Shown here: in pieces, positions 25,791 through 35,420 of the stretch
Layout: each line of letters starts with the position of its first letter
How positions within the stretch are numbered: the stretch's first letter is position 1
Source: Paracoccaceae bacterium
GTDB lineage: Bacteria > Pseudomonadota > Alphaproteobacteria > Rhodobacterales > Rhodobacteraceae
Assembly: GCA_024742405.1 (NCBI GenBank)
Contig: JANSYP010000005.1
Location: 124,001-188,000 of the forward strand
Reading direction: 5' to 3'
Length of the DNA stretch: 64,000 nucleotides
Notes under the pieces: generated by a model
The model's input: the letters and a program-made list of their open reading frames with translations, nothing else
Database searches by the model: none
Told to the model about the DNA's origin: nothing
Made by a program: the position numbers and the translations under genes

Positions 25791-26204
25791 TCAGCCCGGA
25801 TTCCTGGCGATGGGCTCCGCGCCCTCGGGCAGCTCGATCCAGGCGAGTTTCTCGTCACACCAGATATGGGCCTTGGGCTCGGCCCAGTTGGCATCGTCGA
25901 GGGTGCCGGCCTTGATGAATTCCAACCCCTCGTAGGCGGGACCTTCAGAACGGAAGTGCGAGCCGCAGGTGCCGCAGAAATGGCGGTTGAAGGGCTGGCC
26001 GCTGGCGCCGGTCTTGTCGACATAGGTCTTGATCGTGTCGCCCGTGACGGTGACGGAGCCGAACGGCATCGCGACATTTACGGAATGGCTGGAGCCGGAG
26101 TTCTTGCGGCAGTTGGAACAGTAGCAGTTCACGAGCAGCGCGGGCTCCGTGTCGGAGCTGTAGCGCACGGCGCCGCAGAGACAGCCGCCTTCGATCTTGG
26201 CCAT
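25791..26204 (-). CDS. GFA family (CENP-V/GFA fold) zinc protein
   Basis: A 137-residue protein with the zinc-binding pattern of the GFA family: GGCLCGAVRY at residues 6-15, CYCSNCRKNSG, then HFCGTCGSHF. Founding members act as glutathione-dependent formaldehyde-activating enzymes, but most members have unknown substrates. The ATG at 26204 has a GAGGAT upstream. Confidence 0.85.
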   Translation of the reverse strand: MAKIEGGCLCGAVRYSSDTEPALLVNCYCSNCRKNSGSSHSVNVAMPFGSVTVTGDTIKTYVDKTGASGQPFNRHFCGTCGSHFRSEGPAYEGLEFIKAGTLDDANWAEPKAHIWCDEKLAWIELPEGAEPIARNPG

Positions 26205-26232
26205 GGTATCCTCCCCTATTGGCCCGCCGAGC

Positions 26233-26634
26233 CTAGGCCGGGCGGGCGGTGCTGCGGGAGGGGGACCTTGGTCGGATTTCGGTCACAGCTGGGTGACTTG
26301 GGATGGTCGGGATCTTACTGGCTGTCGCCGACCGTCGGGTCGGGTCGTCGAGCTGGAAGGTGCCCATGGCCTCTTCGACCACCCAGTCCGTATCGCCGAT
26401 CCGGCGCCACCGGTTGGTGGCGGTGATGAGATTGCCGTCGAGCTTGGTGACCTCAAGCTCCATCTCGGTGCGCAAGAGCCCCTTGTCGTGATTGGGGTTC
26501 GATTTGGCGAAGGCCACGAGGTAGGTGCCGGTCCAGGTGCCGACGACCTGGGGAAAGCCGCTGCCATCGTCCGCGGCGGCGGGGGCGGGGGCGGCGAGCA
26601 GGAGGGCGGCGACGAGGCTGAGAAGGCGGGACAT
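26233..26634 (-). CDS. Secreted small protein, probably with a broken C-terminus
   Basis: A 133-residue frame with a clear signal peptide (LLSLVAALLLAAPAPAAA) and a compact beta-rich middle (GTWTGTYLVAFAKSNPNH, TEMELEVTKLDGNLITATN). The last 35 residues, after TFQLDDPT, turn into a Ser/Thr/Pro/Arg-rich run unlike the rest, which suggests a frameshift or truncation near base 26345. I do not recognise the family. The ATG at 26634 is the one that precedes the signal peptide. Confidence 0.5.
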   Translation of the reverse strand: MSRLLSLVAALLLAAPAPAAADDGSGFPQVVGTWTGTYLVAFAKSNPNHDKGLLRTEMELEVTKLDGNLITATNRWRRIGDTDWVVEEAMGTFQLDDPTRRSATASKIPTIPSHPAVTEIRPRSPSRSTARPA

Positions 26635-26755
26635 GGGCGGGGCTCCTGTTGGGTGGGGGCAGGCTACCTGAGGCTGGGGGAGTGGCAACGGCCTAAATCA
26701 ACCTCGCCGAGTCGGATCCACCGCGATGCAGGAAGCACGCAAGAGCCTCTTCAAT

Positions 26756-28348
26756 TCACCGCTTCGTCATTGTTTCGTTGAGAGTTTCGAGGAAAACCTT
26801 AGCGTTGTGCAAACCGGGATCTGTCTGGATATCCCGCTTTAAAAATCCTGTTATGCCGTCGATACTTTTGTCAAATTTCGGCTCTGCGAGACTCTCCATC
26901 TCACCAAAAGGATTAATCACCAAGCCCGAAGCCTTGGCAGCATTTAGAATTCCCAAAACTTTTTTATGTAGGCCTTGGTCGAACGAAAAGGCTTGGATAC
27001 CTATGTCTTTTACCAACTCCCAGTTGATTTTACCGTTGTTACTGACTGCACGATACAGTGACGACAATTCCCTGCTATACCAATCAACGTCTTCACCGAA
27101 CGCCGCAAGAAGACCCAACAGACCGTGGGACGGCTTTCCATGTTGCGGTGCCAGTAGATCAAAGTCGGCCACACAAATCGGCATCACGCCCAGTACTGCA
27201 CACACTTGTGCAAACTTCGCCAAACGTTCCTTTCCACCGACACCAATCCATAAGCTTTCCGATGCGAGCGAGGAGCCTATCTGATCGAGTGCTGCTGAGT
27301 AAAAGTAGCAGTCATTATAGTCTTCACACAGCAAAACTCGCGAGTAAAAAAGACAATCAGCAACACCACTATACTTAAGCAATGGATCGGACTGTATCTC
27401 CAATAGGGTATTTGGGCTGACGACCTTAAAGGAAAAGTCTTTTGAGCTTTTTGAGAGTTTTACCAGCGTAACTCGATCTGCTGCTTTGTCAATTAGCCCC
27501 TGGAGTAATCGATGGCTATGCGTTGCCAGAAACACCTGTCTGGATGTAGACAACTCTGCGATTGACTTTCCCATTTGAAACGCTTGTGGTGGGTGAAGAA
27601 ATACATCTGGCTCATCTATTATCAAACAGGAATGGTGGCTTGCCACTAAAATGGCAAGAAGGCCTATTGTCGACTGAACCCCGTCACCATCGCTTGAAAT
27701 CTCGGGAAACTTCCCCACCTCATTCGCATAGTTTTGACCACGATTTGGCAGGTTCGGAACCGCATTAGAATTCGGCGCAATGTGTAGCGGCAGAACTGAG
27801 CCAGCTCCAGGATTAATAAAGACACTTCGACCGAAAATTCTCTCGCTCATCCGATTGAGAAGGGCCTCTTTTTCCGGCTCCGCATAGAGCACATGAAACG
27901 GGTGACGGGCCGCTTGCTTTCCAATATGCAAGTGAGATGGCGCGTCAACGCTGGTAAGACGTTGCCTGGTGGATGCGTACAATACGAATAGCGTATTTAA
28001 GTTTTTGTTTAGACCTTGAAAATAGTGATCTACAAAACGTGTGTTCGCGTGCTGGGGACATCGGGCGCCGTACCACGAAATACCTGATTCCTCTCGCGTT
28101 CCAACCTCACCAAGGAAGTCTTCGAATTCTTTTTGGGAAAGCGATACATTGAAATCCATGCCGGATAGTATGCACTCCCTCATTAGTTCGTCGTCATCAG
28201 TAACCCTGCCCAGCAAAGCTGAAAGCACTGCGCTCTTACCAACTCCGTTCCCACCAACGAAGCAAACGATCGAATCCTTTTTTAACTCAAATTTTTCGTC
28301 ATTTAAGCTAATGCTCGTGAAAAATGCGTCGGGAAAACTGTTAGCCAT
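26756..28348 (-). CDS. OLD-like AAA ATPase with TOPRIM-like C-terminus
   Basis: A 530-residue protein from the ATG at 28348 (preceded by GGAG); an in-frame start at 28420 is also possible. Walker A is GGNGVGKS (32-39), an ABC-type signature SSDGDGVQS is at 219-227, Walker B LIIDEPD (242-248), and an ATHSHR H-loop at 275-280. The C-terminal third has TOPRIM-like acidic residues (CEDYND with E342; VADFDLL with D395, D397). This is the plan of OLD-family nucleases, many of which are phage-defence proteins. The gene is clearly poorer in GC than its neighbours and sits against the lepA 3' end, so it was probably acquired by transfer. Confidence 0.75.
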   Translation of the reverse strand: MANSFPDAFFTSISLNDEKFELKKDSIVCFVGGNGVGKSAVLSALLGRVTDDDELMRECILSGMDFNVSLSQKEFEDFLGEVGTREESGISWYGARCPQHANTRFVDHYFQGLNKNLNTLFVLYASTRQRLTSVDAPSHLHIGKQAARHPFHVLYAEPEKEALLNRMSERIFGRSVFINPGAGSVLPLHIAPNSNAVPNLPNRGQNYANEVGKFPEISSDGDGVQSTIGLLAILVASHHSCLIIDEPDVFLHPPQAFQMGKSIAELSTSRQVFLATHSHRLLQGLIDKAADRVTLVKLSKSSKDFSFKVVSPNTLLEIQSDPLLKYSGVADCLFYSRVLLCEDYNDCYFYSAALDQIGSSLASESLWIGVGGKERLAKFAQVCAVLGVMPICVADFDLLAPQHGKPSHGLLGLLAAFGEDVDWYSRELSSLYRAVSNNGKINWELVKDIGIQAFSFDQGLHKKVLGILNAAKASGLVINPFGEMESLAEPKFDKSIDGITGFLKRDIQTDPGLHNAKVFLETLNETMTKR

Positions 28349-28436
28349 CCATCTCCAGCTCGCCATGCCAAACGGGGTGCGCCCGCAATTGCCGTAGAGC
28401 AATCGCTTTCGCCCACTCATCCTTGAAGATGGACGG

Positions 28437-30236
<1,800 letters not shown>

Positions 30237-30795
30237 GGCAGGGATATGCGGCAGGGCGCGGGGGGGGTCAATGGGTGGACCGGGACATGGGCGGCGGCCT
30301 GGCACCCGATAAGAAACACGTCCCCGCCATGCCGGTGCCGGAAGGCGACCCGCTTCATCCTCCCGCTCGTCCGCAATGGGGTCTTTGTACTTGTTCGCCG
30401 CCCGCTGTCCGATGTCAGCCGACTGCACATTGCCTCGGCATCGAAGAGTTTTTTGGTGGGCTTTTTTCCAAGTATTGCAGCCAGATAGCTTCCGTCGAAC
30501 TTTGGCAGCCAAATGCCGCGACTAAAGCTGAACTCCGGAAACGGACTTGAACTACAAAAAAACGGAACCACGGCAGGATGTTCCGCGCGGACGACCGTTT
30601 TCCGTTCATTGAAGCGAAGCTCTTCAAAACACCGGTTTCCAGAGTCGCTCTTGAGGGCATTAGCCTTGGGTGGTTTTTTTGCCCACTGCCAGAAGGAGGT
30701 TCATGCACAGAAGTCTCAGGTGAACCATTTGTTGCGGTATCTTCTTGCGTCCGGTGGGCGCTTTTTCTGTTCGCATAACTATCTCCGTAAATATC
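30237..30795. other. Non-coding stretch upstream of lepA
   Basis: About 560 bases with no convincing gene. Short frames exist on both strands but none resembles a known family and they lack ribosome-binding sites. Several T-runs (for example at 30449-30473 and 30673-30681) and a sharp drop in GC suggest decayed DNA. The lepA promoter should lie in the first 100 bases. Confidence 0.5.
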
Positions 30796-31014
30796 ATTTT
30801 GTTTGTCGCACCTCGCTTTCTGGGCCAGGGGATCGGGCGCGCCTTGATCGGACATGCCTTGAAGCTGAAGGGAGAGTTGCTGCTGGAGGTCTACACCGAC
30901 AATGCTCAGGCCGTCTCCTTCTACGAGGACCTCGGGTTCAGGGAACTGTCGAGAAGGACCACGAAAGGTGAGGGTCTGCCGGTCGAGAACGCAAAAATGC
31001 ATCTGGTAGGCTGA
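30796..31014 (+). pseudogene. C-terminal fragment of a GNAT acetyltransferase
   Basis: About 72 codons encoding LFVAPRFLGQGIGRALIGHA, then VYTDNAQAVSFYEDLGFREL. The Q/R-x-x-G-x-G/A acetyl-CoA motif and the N-A-x-x-F-Y-x-x-x-G-F motif are typical of GNAT enzymes. The N-terminal half of the domain is absent; upstream sequence in this frame is unrelated. The fragment is a remnant of an RimI-like acetyltransferase gene. Confidence 0.7.
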
Positions 31015-31122
31015 CCACCAGGCGGGGCAGAGCAGGTGCTGTCCCGCCAACACGTCCCATGGTCGAAACCACCCGTGGGTCCGTTGTTGGTTCGGTCGAC
31101 GGCAAATTGGCGTCAGCGGGGT

Positions 31123-31422
31123 TCAGTATCTCCTGCTCTCGGAACCATGCGCAGCCTTCGCGTGCGGCACAGAAACCTGGCGCAAAGCTCGACAAGCGGC
31201 GTCGAACGCCCCGCCTTGATCTCGATCTGGTCGCGCAACCGACTGCTGGTCGCTTAACGATTTACCCAGCGTCCGTTTGAGTTCGGTCAGTTGGTCCCAC
31301 AATCCGATATGGTAGCCTGTGATTTCAACGAGGTGCTCGAAATCTGGATCGGCCTCTTGCAACGCGGTTTCGGTCTTCAGAACGATCTCCTCTGTTTGGT
31401 CGGCCGGTTTGTCAGGAAGCAT
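31123..31422 (-). CDS. Small hypothetical frame, possibly a remnant
   Basis: A 99-residue frame whose first 60 residues (EEIVLKTETALQEADPDF onward) look like an ordinary helical protein, while the last 35 are compositionally odd. I do not recognise it. It lies in a region of remnants between lepA and the TetR gene, with no clear ribosome-binding site, so it may be a fragment. Confidence 0.3.
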   Translation of the reverse strand: MLPDKPADQTEEIVLKTETALQEADPDFEHLVEITGYHIGLWDQLTELKRTLGKSLSDQQSVARPDRDQGGAFDAACRALRQVSVPHAKAAHGSESRRY

Positions 31423-31606
31423 GTCTTGGAGCGTCGGCGCCGGTGAACCCGCTCAAGAAGACAAAACCGTCATGCTCAATCTTCGGCGACATCTTCCGGT
31501 CCGAGGCGTGGCTGTCCCGTCGAGCGACGACGAGAACCCAGACATTCAACCGATGTCTCCTTGGCGTGATGCGGGATGAGAAAGCGCTTTTCGCCGGCGG
31601 GCGGTG

Positions 31607-32209
31607 TCAGCGGGAGGGCGGTCGCAAGCCCGTGCCAAACATGGCGACGGCCTCCTTGATCATGCGTCTGTGTCTGCGCTGAGAGATATCGAACAAGCCC
31701 CGATGCAAGACGATTCCATCCAGCATGCTGGCCAAAACCCGGCCAAGGGACGGCGCGTGAAGGTGCTCTGCAACTTCACCCCGTTCCTGAAGATGGGCGA
31801 TTTGGCTTGCGTAGTGGGCACCCAGCCTGTCGAAAAATCGCGCTATATGGTTTGAAAACGCGTCCGACGCAAAACTCGGACCAAACACCTCAAAGAAAAC
31901 GCGGTGAAAGGATGCCTGCTCGGCCGGGATATCCATCGTCTCTCGGAGTTCGTCCAGAAAGGCATCGAGCGTATCGCACGGCACCCCGCGCGTGAGCTGG
32001 CTTTCGACAGCTGCAAAGTGACGGTCAACAATCGCCTTTGTCATCGCGTCCTTGCTCTTGAAGTAGATATACAGCGTGCCTTTTGCCAGGCCCGCCGCCT
32101 CTGCAACATTGCTGACGGAGGTCGCATGATACCCCTTGTCGACGAACACACGCATGGCGGCGTCGAGAATGTCATCCCGCATTCTCGCCTTGTCCACGAC
32201 CTTAGGCAT
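31607..32209 (-). CDS. TetR/AcrR-family repressor
   Basis: A 200-residue regulator. The N-terminal HTH is typical: ILDAAMRVFVDKGYHATSVS, then VAEAAGLAKGTLYIYFKSKD. The C-terminal ligand-binding domain is variable. The ATG at 32209 follows GGAGAGG. It is divergent from a membrane-protein gene, and three copies of the dyad TGACC-N4-GGTCA lie between them, which is the expected arrangement for a TetR repressor controlling itself and the neighbour. Confidence 0.9.
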   Translation of the reverse strand: MPKVVDKARMRDDILDAAMRVFVDKGYHATSVSNVAEAAGLAKGTLYIYFKSKDAMTKAIVDRHFAAVESQLTRGVPCDTLDAFLDELRETMDIPAEQASFHRVFFEVFGPSFASDAFSNHIARFFDRLGAHYASQIAHLQERGEVAEHLHAPSLGRVLASMLDGIVLHRGLFDISQRRHRRMIKEAVAMFGTGLRPPSR

Positions 32210-32274
32210 CTGTCGCCTCTCCCTTTCCGGCGCTCCGAACCGACTTGGCAGGACCATAGCTGCCCGCCTTATTA

Positions 32275-32288
32275 TGACCAAGTGGTCA
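32275..32288. promoter_or_regulatory. TetR operator 1
   Basis: TGACCAAGTGGTCA, a perfect 5-bp dyad with a 4-base spacer, 66 bases upstream of the TetR start. First of three matching sites. Confidence 0.8.
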
Positions 32289-32310
32289 CAATTGCCGCGC
32301 CCCGTTTTAT

Positions 32311-32324
32311 TGACCTATTGGTCA
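32311..32324. promoter_or_regulatory. TetR operator 2
   Basis: TGACCTATTGGTCA, same half sites as its neighbours, 36 bases from site 1. Confidence 0.8.
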
Positions 32325-32344
32325 TAATAAATCAGTGACGTAAA

Positions 32345-32358
32345 TGACCGCTTGGTCA
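32345..32358. promoter_or_regulatory. TetR operator 3
   Basis: TGACCGCTTGGTCA, same half sites, 34 bases from site 2 and 73 bases before the divergent membrane-protein start. Confidence 0.8.
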
Positions 32359-32430
32359 TAATTGTCTGCCGTCAAGCGGCCTCACAGGGCCGGAAGGCCG
32401 ACGTCTCGTAGAAGCAGAAGGAGATACGAC

Positions 32431-33024
32431 ATGCGTACTGCACCCATCGAGTGGAGTTATGCTGGCGGCTCTGATCCGCTTTGCGGCACCGGCGCCACGT
32501 CGGCGGAACGGCTGCTTGCATATGGTATGGCAACGCTGTTCACGGCGATCATACTGGCCACGGACCACTTTCGGGGAACGCCCGTCGCAGACGGTTGGCG
32601 CATCGCCCTGCTCGCGTTTTTCGCTTTCGACATCGCCGGCGGCGCGGTCGCCAACATGCTCAATTCCTGCAAAAGGTTCTATCACACCGATTTGCATCCG
32701 GGCGAGGGCCTGGGCGCAAGACTGGCCAAGAACCCAATGCTGTTCACGGCCATACATGTGCACCCGATCGTCGCCGCTTACGTCTTTGGCGGCAGCCTCT
32801 TGAACGCCGTCGCCTGGTACATTCTGCTTCAGATCAGCGTATTGCTGGTTCTGGCGTGCCCACTCTATCTGCGCCGCGCGATGGCGGCTGCAGCCACCGT
32901 TCTCGCAGTGCTTGCCAGCCAGTCCTTTTTGCCGTTGGGCGCGGGCCTTGAGTGGTTCATCCCTTGCCTGTTCATCAAAATGGTCCTCGGCCACGCGGTA
33001 CAGGAGGAACCGTATCGCGCCTGA
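32431..33024 (+). CDS. Integral membrane protein controlled by the TetR neighbour
   Basis: A 197-residue protein with about five hydrophobic helices (LLAYGMATLFTAIILATDH, ALLAFFAFDIAGGAVANML, AWYILLQISVLLVLACPLYL and others). Polar motifs between helices, NSCKRFYHTD and AIHVHPIVAAY, carry several His and could bind metal or heme, but this is speculation. The ATG at 32431 has GAAGGAGA upstream. I do not recognise the family. It is divergent from the TetR gene. Confidence 0.7.
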   Translation: MRTAPIEWSYAGGSDPLCGTGATSAERLLAYGMATLFTAIILATDHFRGTPVADGWRIALLAFFAFDIAGGAVANMLNSCKRFYHTDLHPGEGLGARLAKNPMLFTAIHVHPIVAAYVFGGSLLNAVAWYILLQISVLLVLACPLYLRRAMAAAATVLAVLASQSFLPLGAGLEWFIPCLFIKMVLGHAVQEEPYRA

Positions 33025-33084
33025 CAAGAAAGCCAGAATCCACGACCCCGGCATGGAGGCCGGGTTTCGCGAGCATGCCGCGCC

Positions 33085-33367
33085 TCAGGTCTCGCCCCAG
33101 GGTTTGACCTTTCGCGACAAGAACCCTTTGCAACTGCGACTTCCCCGATCTTCGCGTGCAGCTCGCGCACCGTCTCGTGATCCACTTCGGGGGTCTTGTT
33201 CGCTGTCCCGTGCTCGAACAGGCCCGAAGCCCCTTCGAGCAGCGCGCGCGTTTCCTGGTGGATCAACGTCGGGGGAACCTCGAACCGCGCCGCCCGCTCC
33301 GCAACGGCCTGCGCATCCTTCAGAGCCTCCAGCGCGACCTTCACCTGGGACGCGGCGGCGTGGTCAT
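33085..33367 (-). pseudogene. IS3-family OrfA remnant
   Basis: Read on the minus strand, the sequence matches an IS3-type OrfA: KVALEALKDAQAVAERAARF, then TRALLEGASGLF, then VRELHAKIGEVAVA, and after a one-base frameshift GFLSRKVKPWGET and a stop. A second shift lies near the ATG at 33367. The tryptophan-containing middle is damaged and OrfB is missing apart from a possible few codons. It is an inactive transposase scar. Confidence 0.75.
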
Positions 33368-33506
33368 CTCTTCCGTCTCCTTCTCGAAGACCAGATGACC
33401 TCGGATCATCGCTCGCGTCGGTGTCCAGCTTCCGGGGCGCACCTCAGACCGAAGCCTCTTCACGTCTGGTCTTCCGTGCGCTTTTTCGGATGCTACTCGC
33501 CCGGCC

Positions 33507-34235
33507 TCAGGACAGGTCTTTCGCCAAGATGGCGTCCAAGGACGCAACCACGATATCCGCTCCCTGCTGACGAAGCAGGTCGCCATGCTCCTCTGCAATC
33601 TCGTGCAGGTGGGTGCCGCCGACGAAACCGGCACATCGCATGTTGGCCGCCTTCGCGGCGCGAATGCCATAGGGTGAGTCTTCGATCACAAGGCAGCTTT
33701 CGGGCGGAACCCCGAGCTCGCGCGCTGCGAACAGGAACAGGTCCGGCGCCGGCTTGCCCCGTGCGACTTGTTCGGAACTGAAAATGGACTCGAACTGCCC
33801 GGTCAGGTTCAGCGCGGAGAGAGCCACGCCGAGCCGTTCGAAGGTGCCGCTGGATGCAATGCAATAGCGGATGCCGCGCGCCGACAGCTGCTCCAGTAAC
33901 GTGGGCAACTGCGGCACCGGCGCCAGCTCGGCACGGAAGCGGTCAAAAAGCGAGGATTGCCAGGTTTCCGCGAACCCCTGCGATGTTCGGCCCGCGCCGG
34001 TTTCGGCGACATACGCTTCGATCCTGGCAAGAGAGGTCCCGAGAAAGGCGCGCCGAACGTCCTCGGCGGACAGGTCGATCCCGAAGGCTACAAGCGCCTC
34101 CTGAAGCGTTGCGAGCGAAATCACCTCGCTGTCCGCAATGACGCCATCGAAATCGAAAATGACCAGTTCGACGCCTTCAAGCAAAGATCCGCGGTCCAGC
34201 CGGGCGTCACTGGGAGGTGGGGCAAATCCGGTCAT
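33507..34235 (-). CDS. HAD-family sugar/polyol phosphatase-like hydrolase
   Basis: A 242-residue beta-phosphoglucomutase/phosphatase-like HAD protein. Motif I FDFDGVIADSE (nucleophile Asp), motif II IASSGT, motif III KPAPDLF and motif IV IEDSPYGIRAA are all present. Its C1 cap is of the helical type. It lies 9 bases after the ABC ATPase gene, so it belongs to the polyol island and may dephosphorylate a stray sugar or polyol phosphate. Confidence 0.85.
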   Translation of the reverse strand: MTGFAPPPSDARLDRGSLLEGVELVIFDFDGVIADSEVISLATLQEALVAFGIDLSAEDVRRAFLGTSLARIEAYVAETGAGRTSQGFAETWQSSLFDRFRAELAPVPQLPTLLEQLSARGIRYCIASSGTFERLGVALSALNLTGQFESIFSSEQVARGKPAPDLFLFAARELGVPPESCLVIEDSPYGIRAAKAANMRCAGFVGGTHLHEIAEEHGDLLRQQGADIVVASLDAILAKDLS

Positions 34236-34244
34236 GGTTGCGTG

Positions 34245-35264
34245 TTACCGTATCGCCCGGCCAGCGCTGTCGAACTGGTGGAGACGGTTTTCCGGTATCC
34301 GCAGGCTGACCGTCTCACCGACGCTTAGCGTGCCATCGCCGTCCACGCGGGCCACGATCTCGTTGCCGCTGTCCATGGCAAGATAGAGCAGGCTTTCGCC
34401 GCCGAGCTGCTCTTTGACCTTCACGGTGGCCTCGGCGTGGCCCTGACCGATGGGCAGCAGTTCGATATGCTCGGGGCGGCAGCCGATGAACACCGCGGAC
34501 GGGTCCAGCGACAGATCTCTGAGCCCGGCGTCGGAGGCGAAGACATTCATCGCGGGAGAGCCGATGAACTCGGCGACGAAGCGCGAGTTGGGCTTGTGGT
34601 AGAGCTCCATGGGGGAGCCGACCTGCTCCACCCGGCCGCCGTTCAGCACAACGATCTTGTCGGCCATCGTCATCGCCTCGACCTGGTCATGGGTGACGTA
34701 GATCATCGTGGCGGCCAGTTGTTCATGCAGCCCTTCGAGTTCCACACGCATCTGAACGCGCAGCTTGGCGTCGAGGTTCGACAGCGGCTCGTCGAGCAGG
34801 AACACTTTTGGGTTCTTCACGATCGCCCGCCCGATGGCCACGCGCTGGCGCTGGCCTCCGGACAGCTGCCCGGGCTTGCGGTCCAGATAATCGTCGAGCT
34901 GGAGGATGCGCGCGGCTTCGGCAATCCGCTCTTTGCGCGCCTCCGGAGCGAAGCCATTGACCTTCATTCCGAAGTCCATGTTTTCGCGCACGGTCATGTG
35001 CGGGTAAAGCGCGTAGGACTGGAACACCATCGCCAGATCGCGGTCGGCGGGCTCGGCGCCGGTGACATCGCGTCCGTCGATCTCGATCCGGCCGGAATCC
35101 ACGGCCTCAAGCCCTGCAAGCATGCGCAGCAAGGTCGACTTCCCACAGCCTGATGGGCCGACAAAGACGACGAACTCGCCGTCTTCGATGGTCAGGCTGA
35201 CATCAAAGAGCGCCTGCACTTCGCCGTAGAACTTGTTGAGTTCCATGATATTTATGCCGGCCAC
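34245..35264 (-). CDS. CUT1-type sugar/polyol ABC transporter ATPase
   Basis: A 339-residue ATPase of the MalK/UgpC/SmoK class. Walker A GPSGCGKST, signature LSGGQRQRV, Walker B VFLLDEPLSNLD and the H-loop VTHDQ are present, with a C-terminal TOBE-like domain (EHIELLPIGQG and following). The GTG at 35264 with AGGAGA before it was chosen; a longer frame to 35345 lacks a ribosome-binding site. It is divergent from the binding-protein gene and should energise the two permeases there. Confidence 0.9.
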   Translation of the reverse strand: MAGINIMELNKFYGEVQALFDVSLTIEDGEFVVFVGPSGCGKSTLLRMLAGLEAVDSGRIEIDGRDVTGAEPADRDLAMVFQSYALYPHMTVRENMDFGMKVNGFAPEARKERIAEAARILQLDDYLDRKPGQLSGGQRQRVAIGRAIVKNPKVFLLDEPLSNLDAKLRVQMRVELEGLHEQLAATMIYVTHDQVEAMTMADKIVVLNGGRVEQVGSPMELYHKPNSRFVAEFIGSPAMNVFASDAGLRDLSLDPSAVFIGCRPEHIELLPIGQGHAEATVKVKEQLGGESLLYLAMDSGNEIVARVDGDGTLSVGETVSLRIPENRLHQFDSAGRAIR

Positions 35265-35420
35265 GGCGGTCTCCTTTCGGCAGGCGGACACAGGTCCACT
35301 GCGATCCTTTTGGAAATCGTTAGAAACATTCGTATTGACTTTCAAGCATTGAGTTACTTTTGTGGCTGCGCCGATACATATGAAAAATAGGCGGCATGAC
35401 GAAGGGAGGATCTTACTGTC

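Noticed and set aside
30440-30690. T-runs upstream of lepA as terminators
   Set aside because: No stable stem precedes the T-runs on either strand.
33386-33474. Inverted repeat GAAGACCAGA / TCTGGTCTTC
   Set aside because: The 10-bp arms are 69 bases apart in decayed DNA with no gene start nearby. It could be part of an old IS end but there is no supporting evidence.
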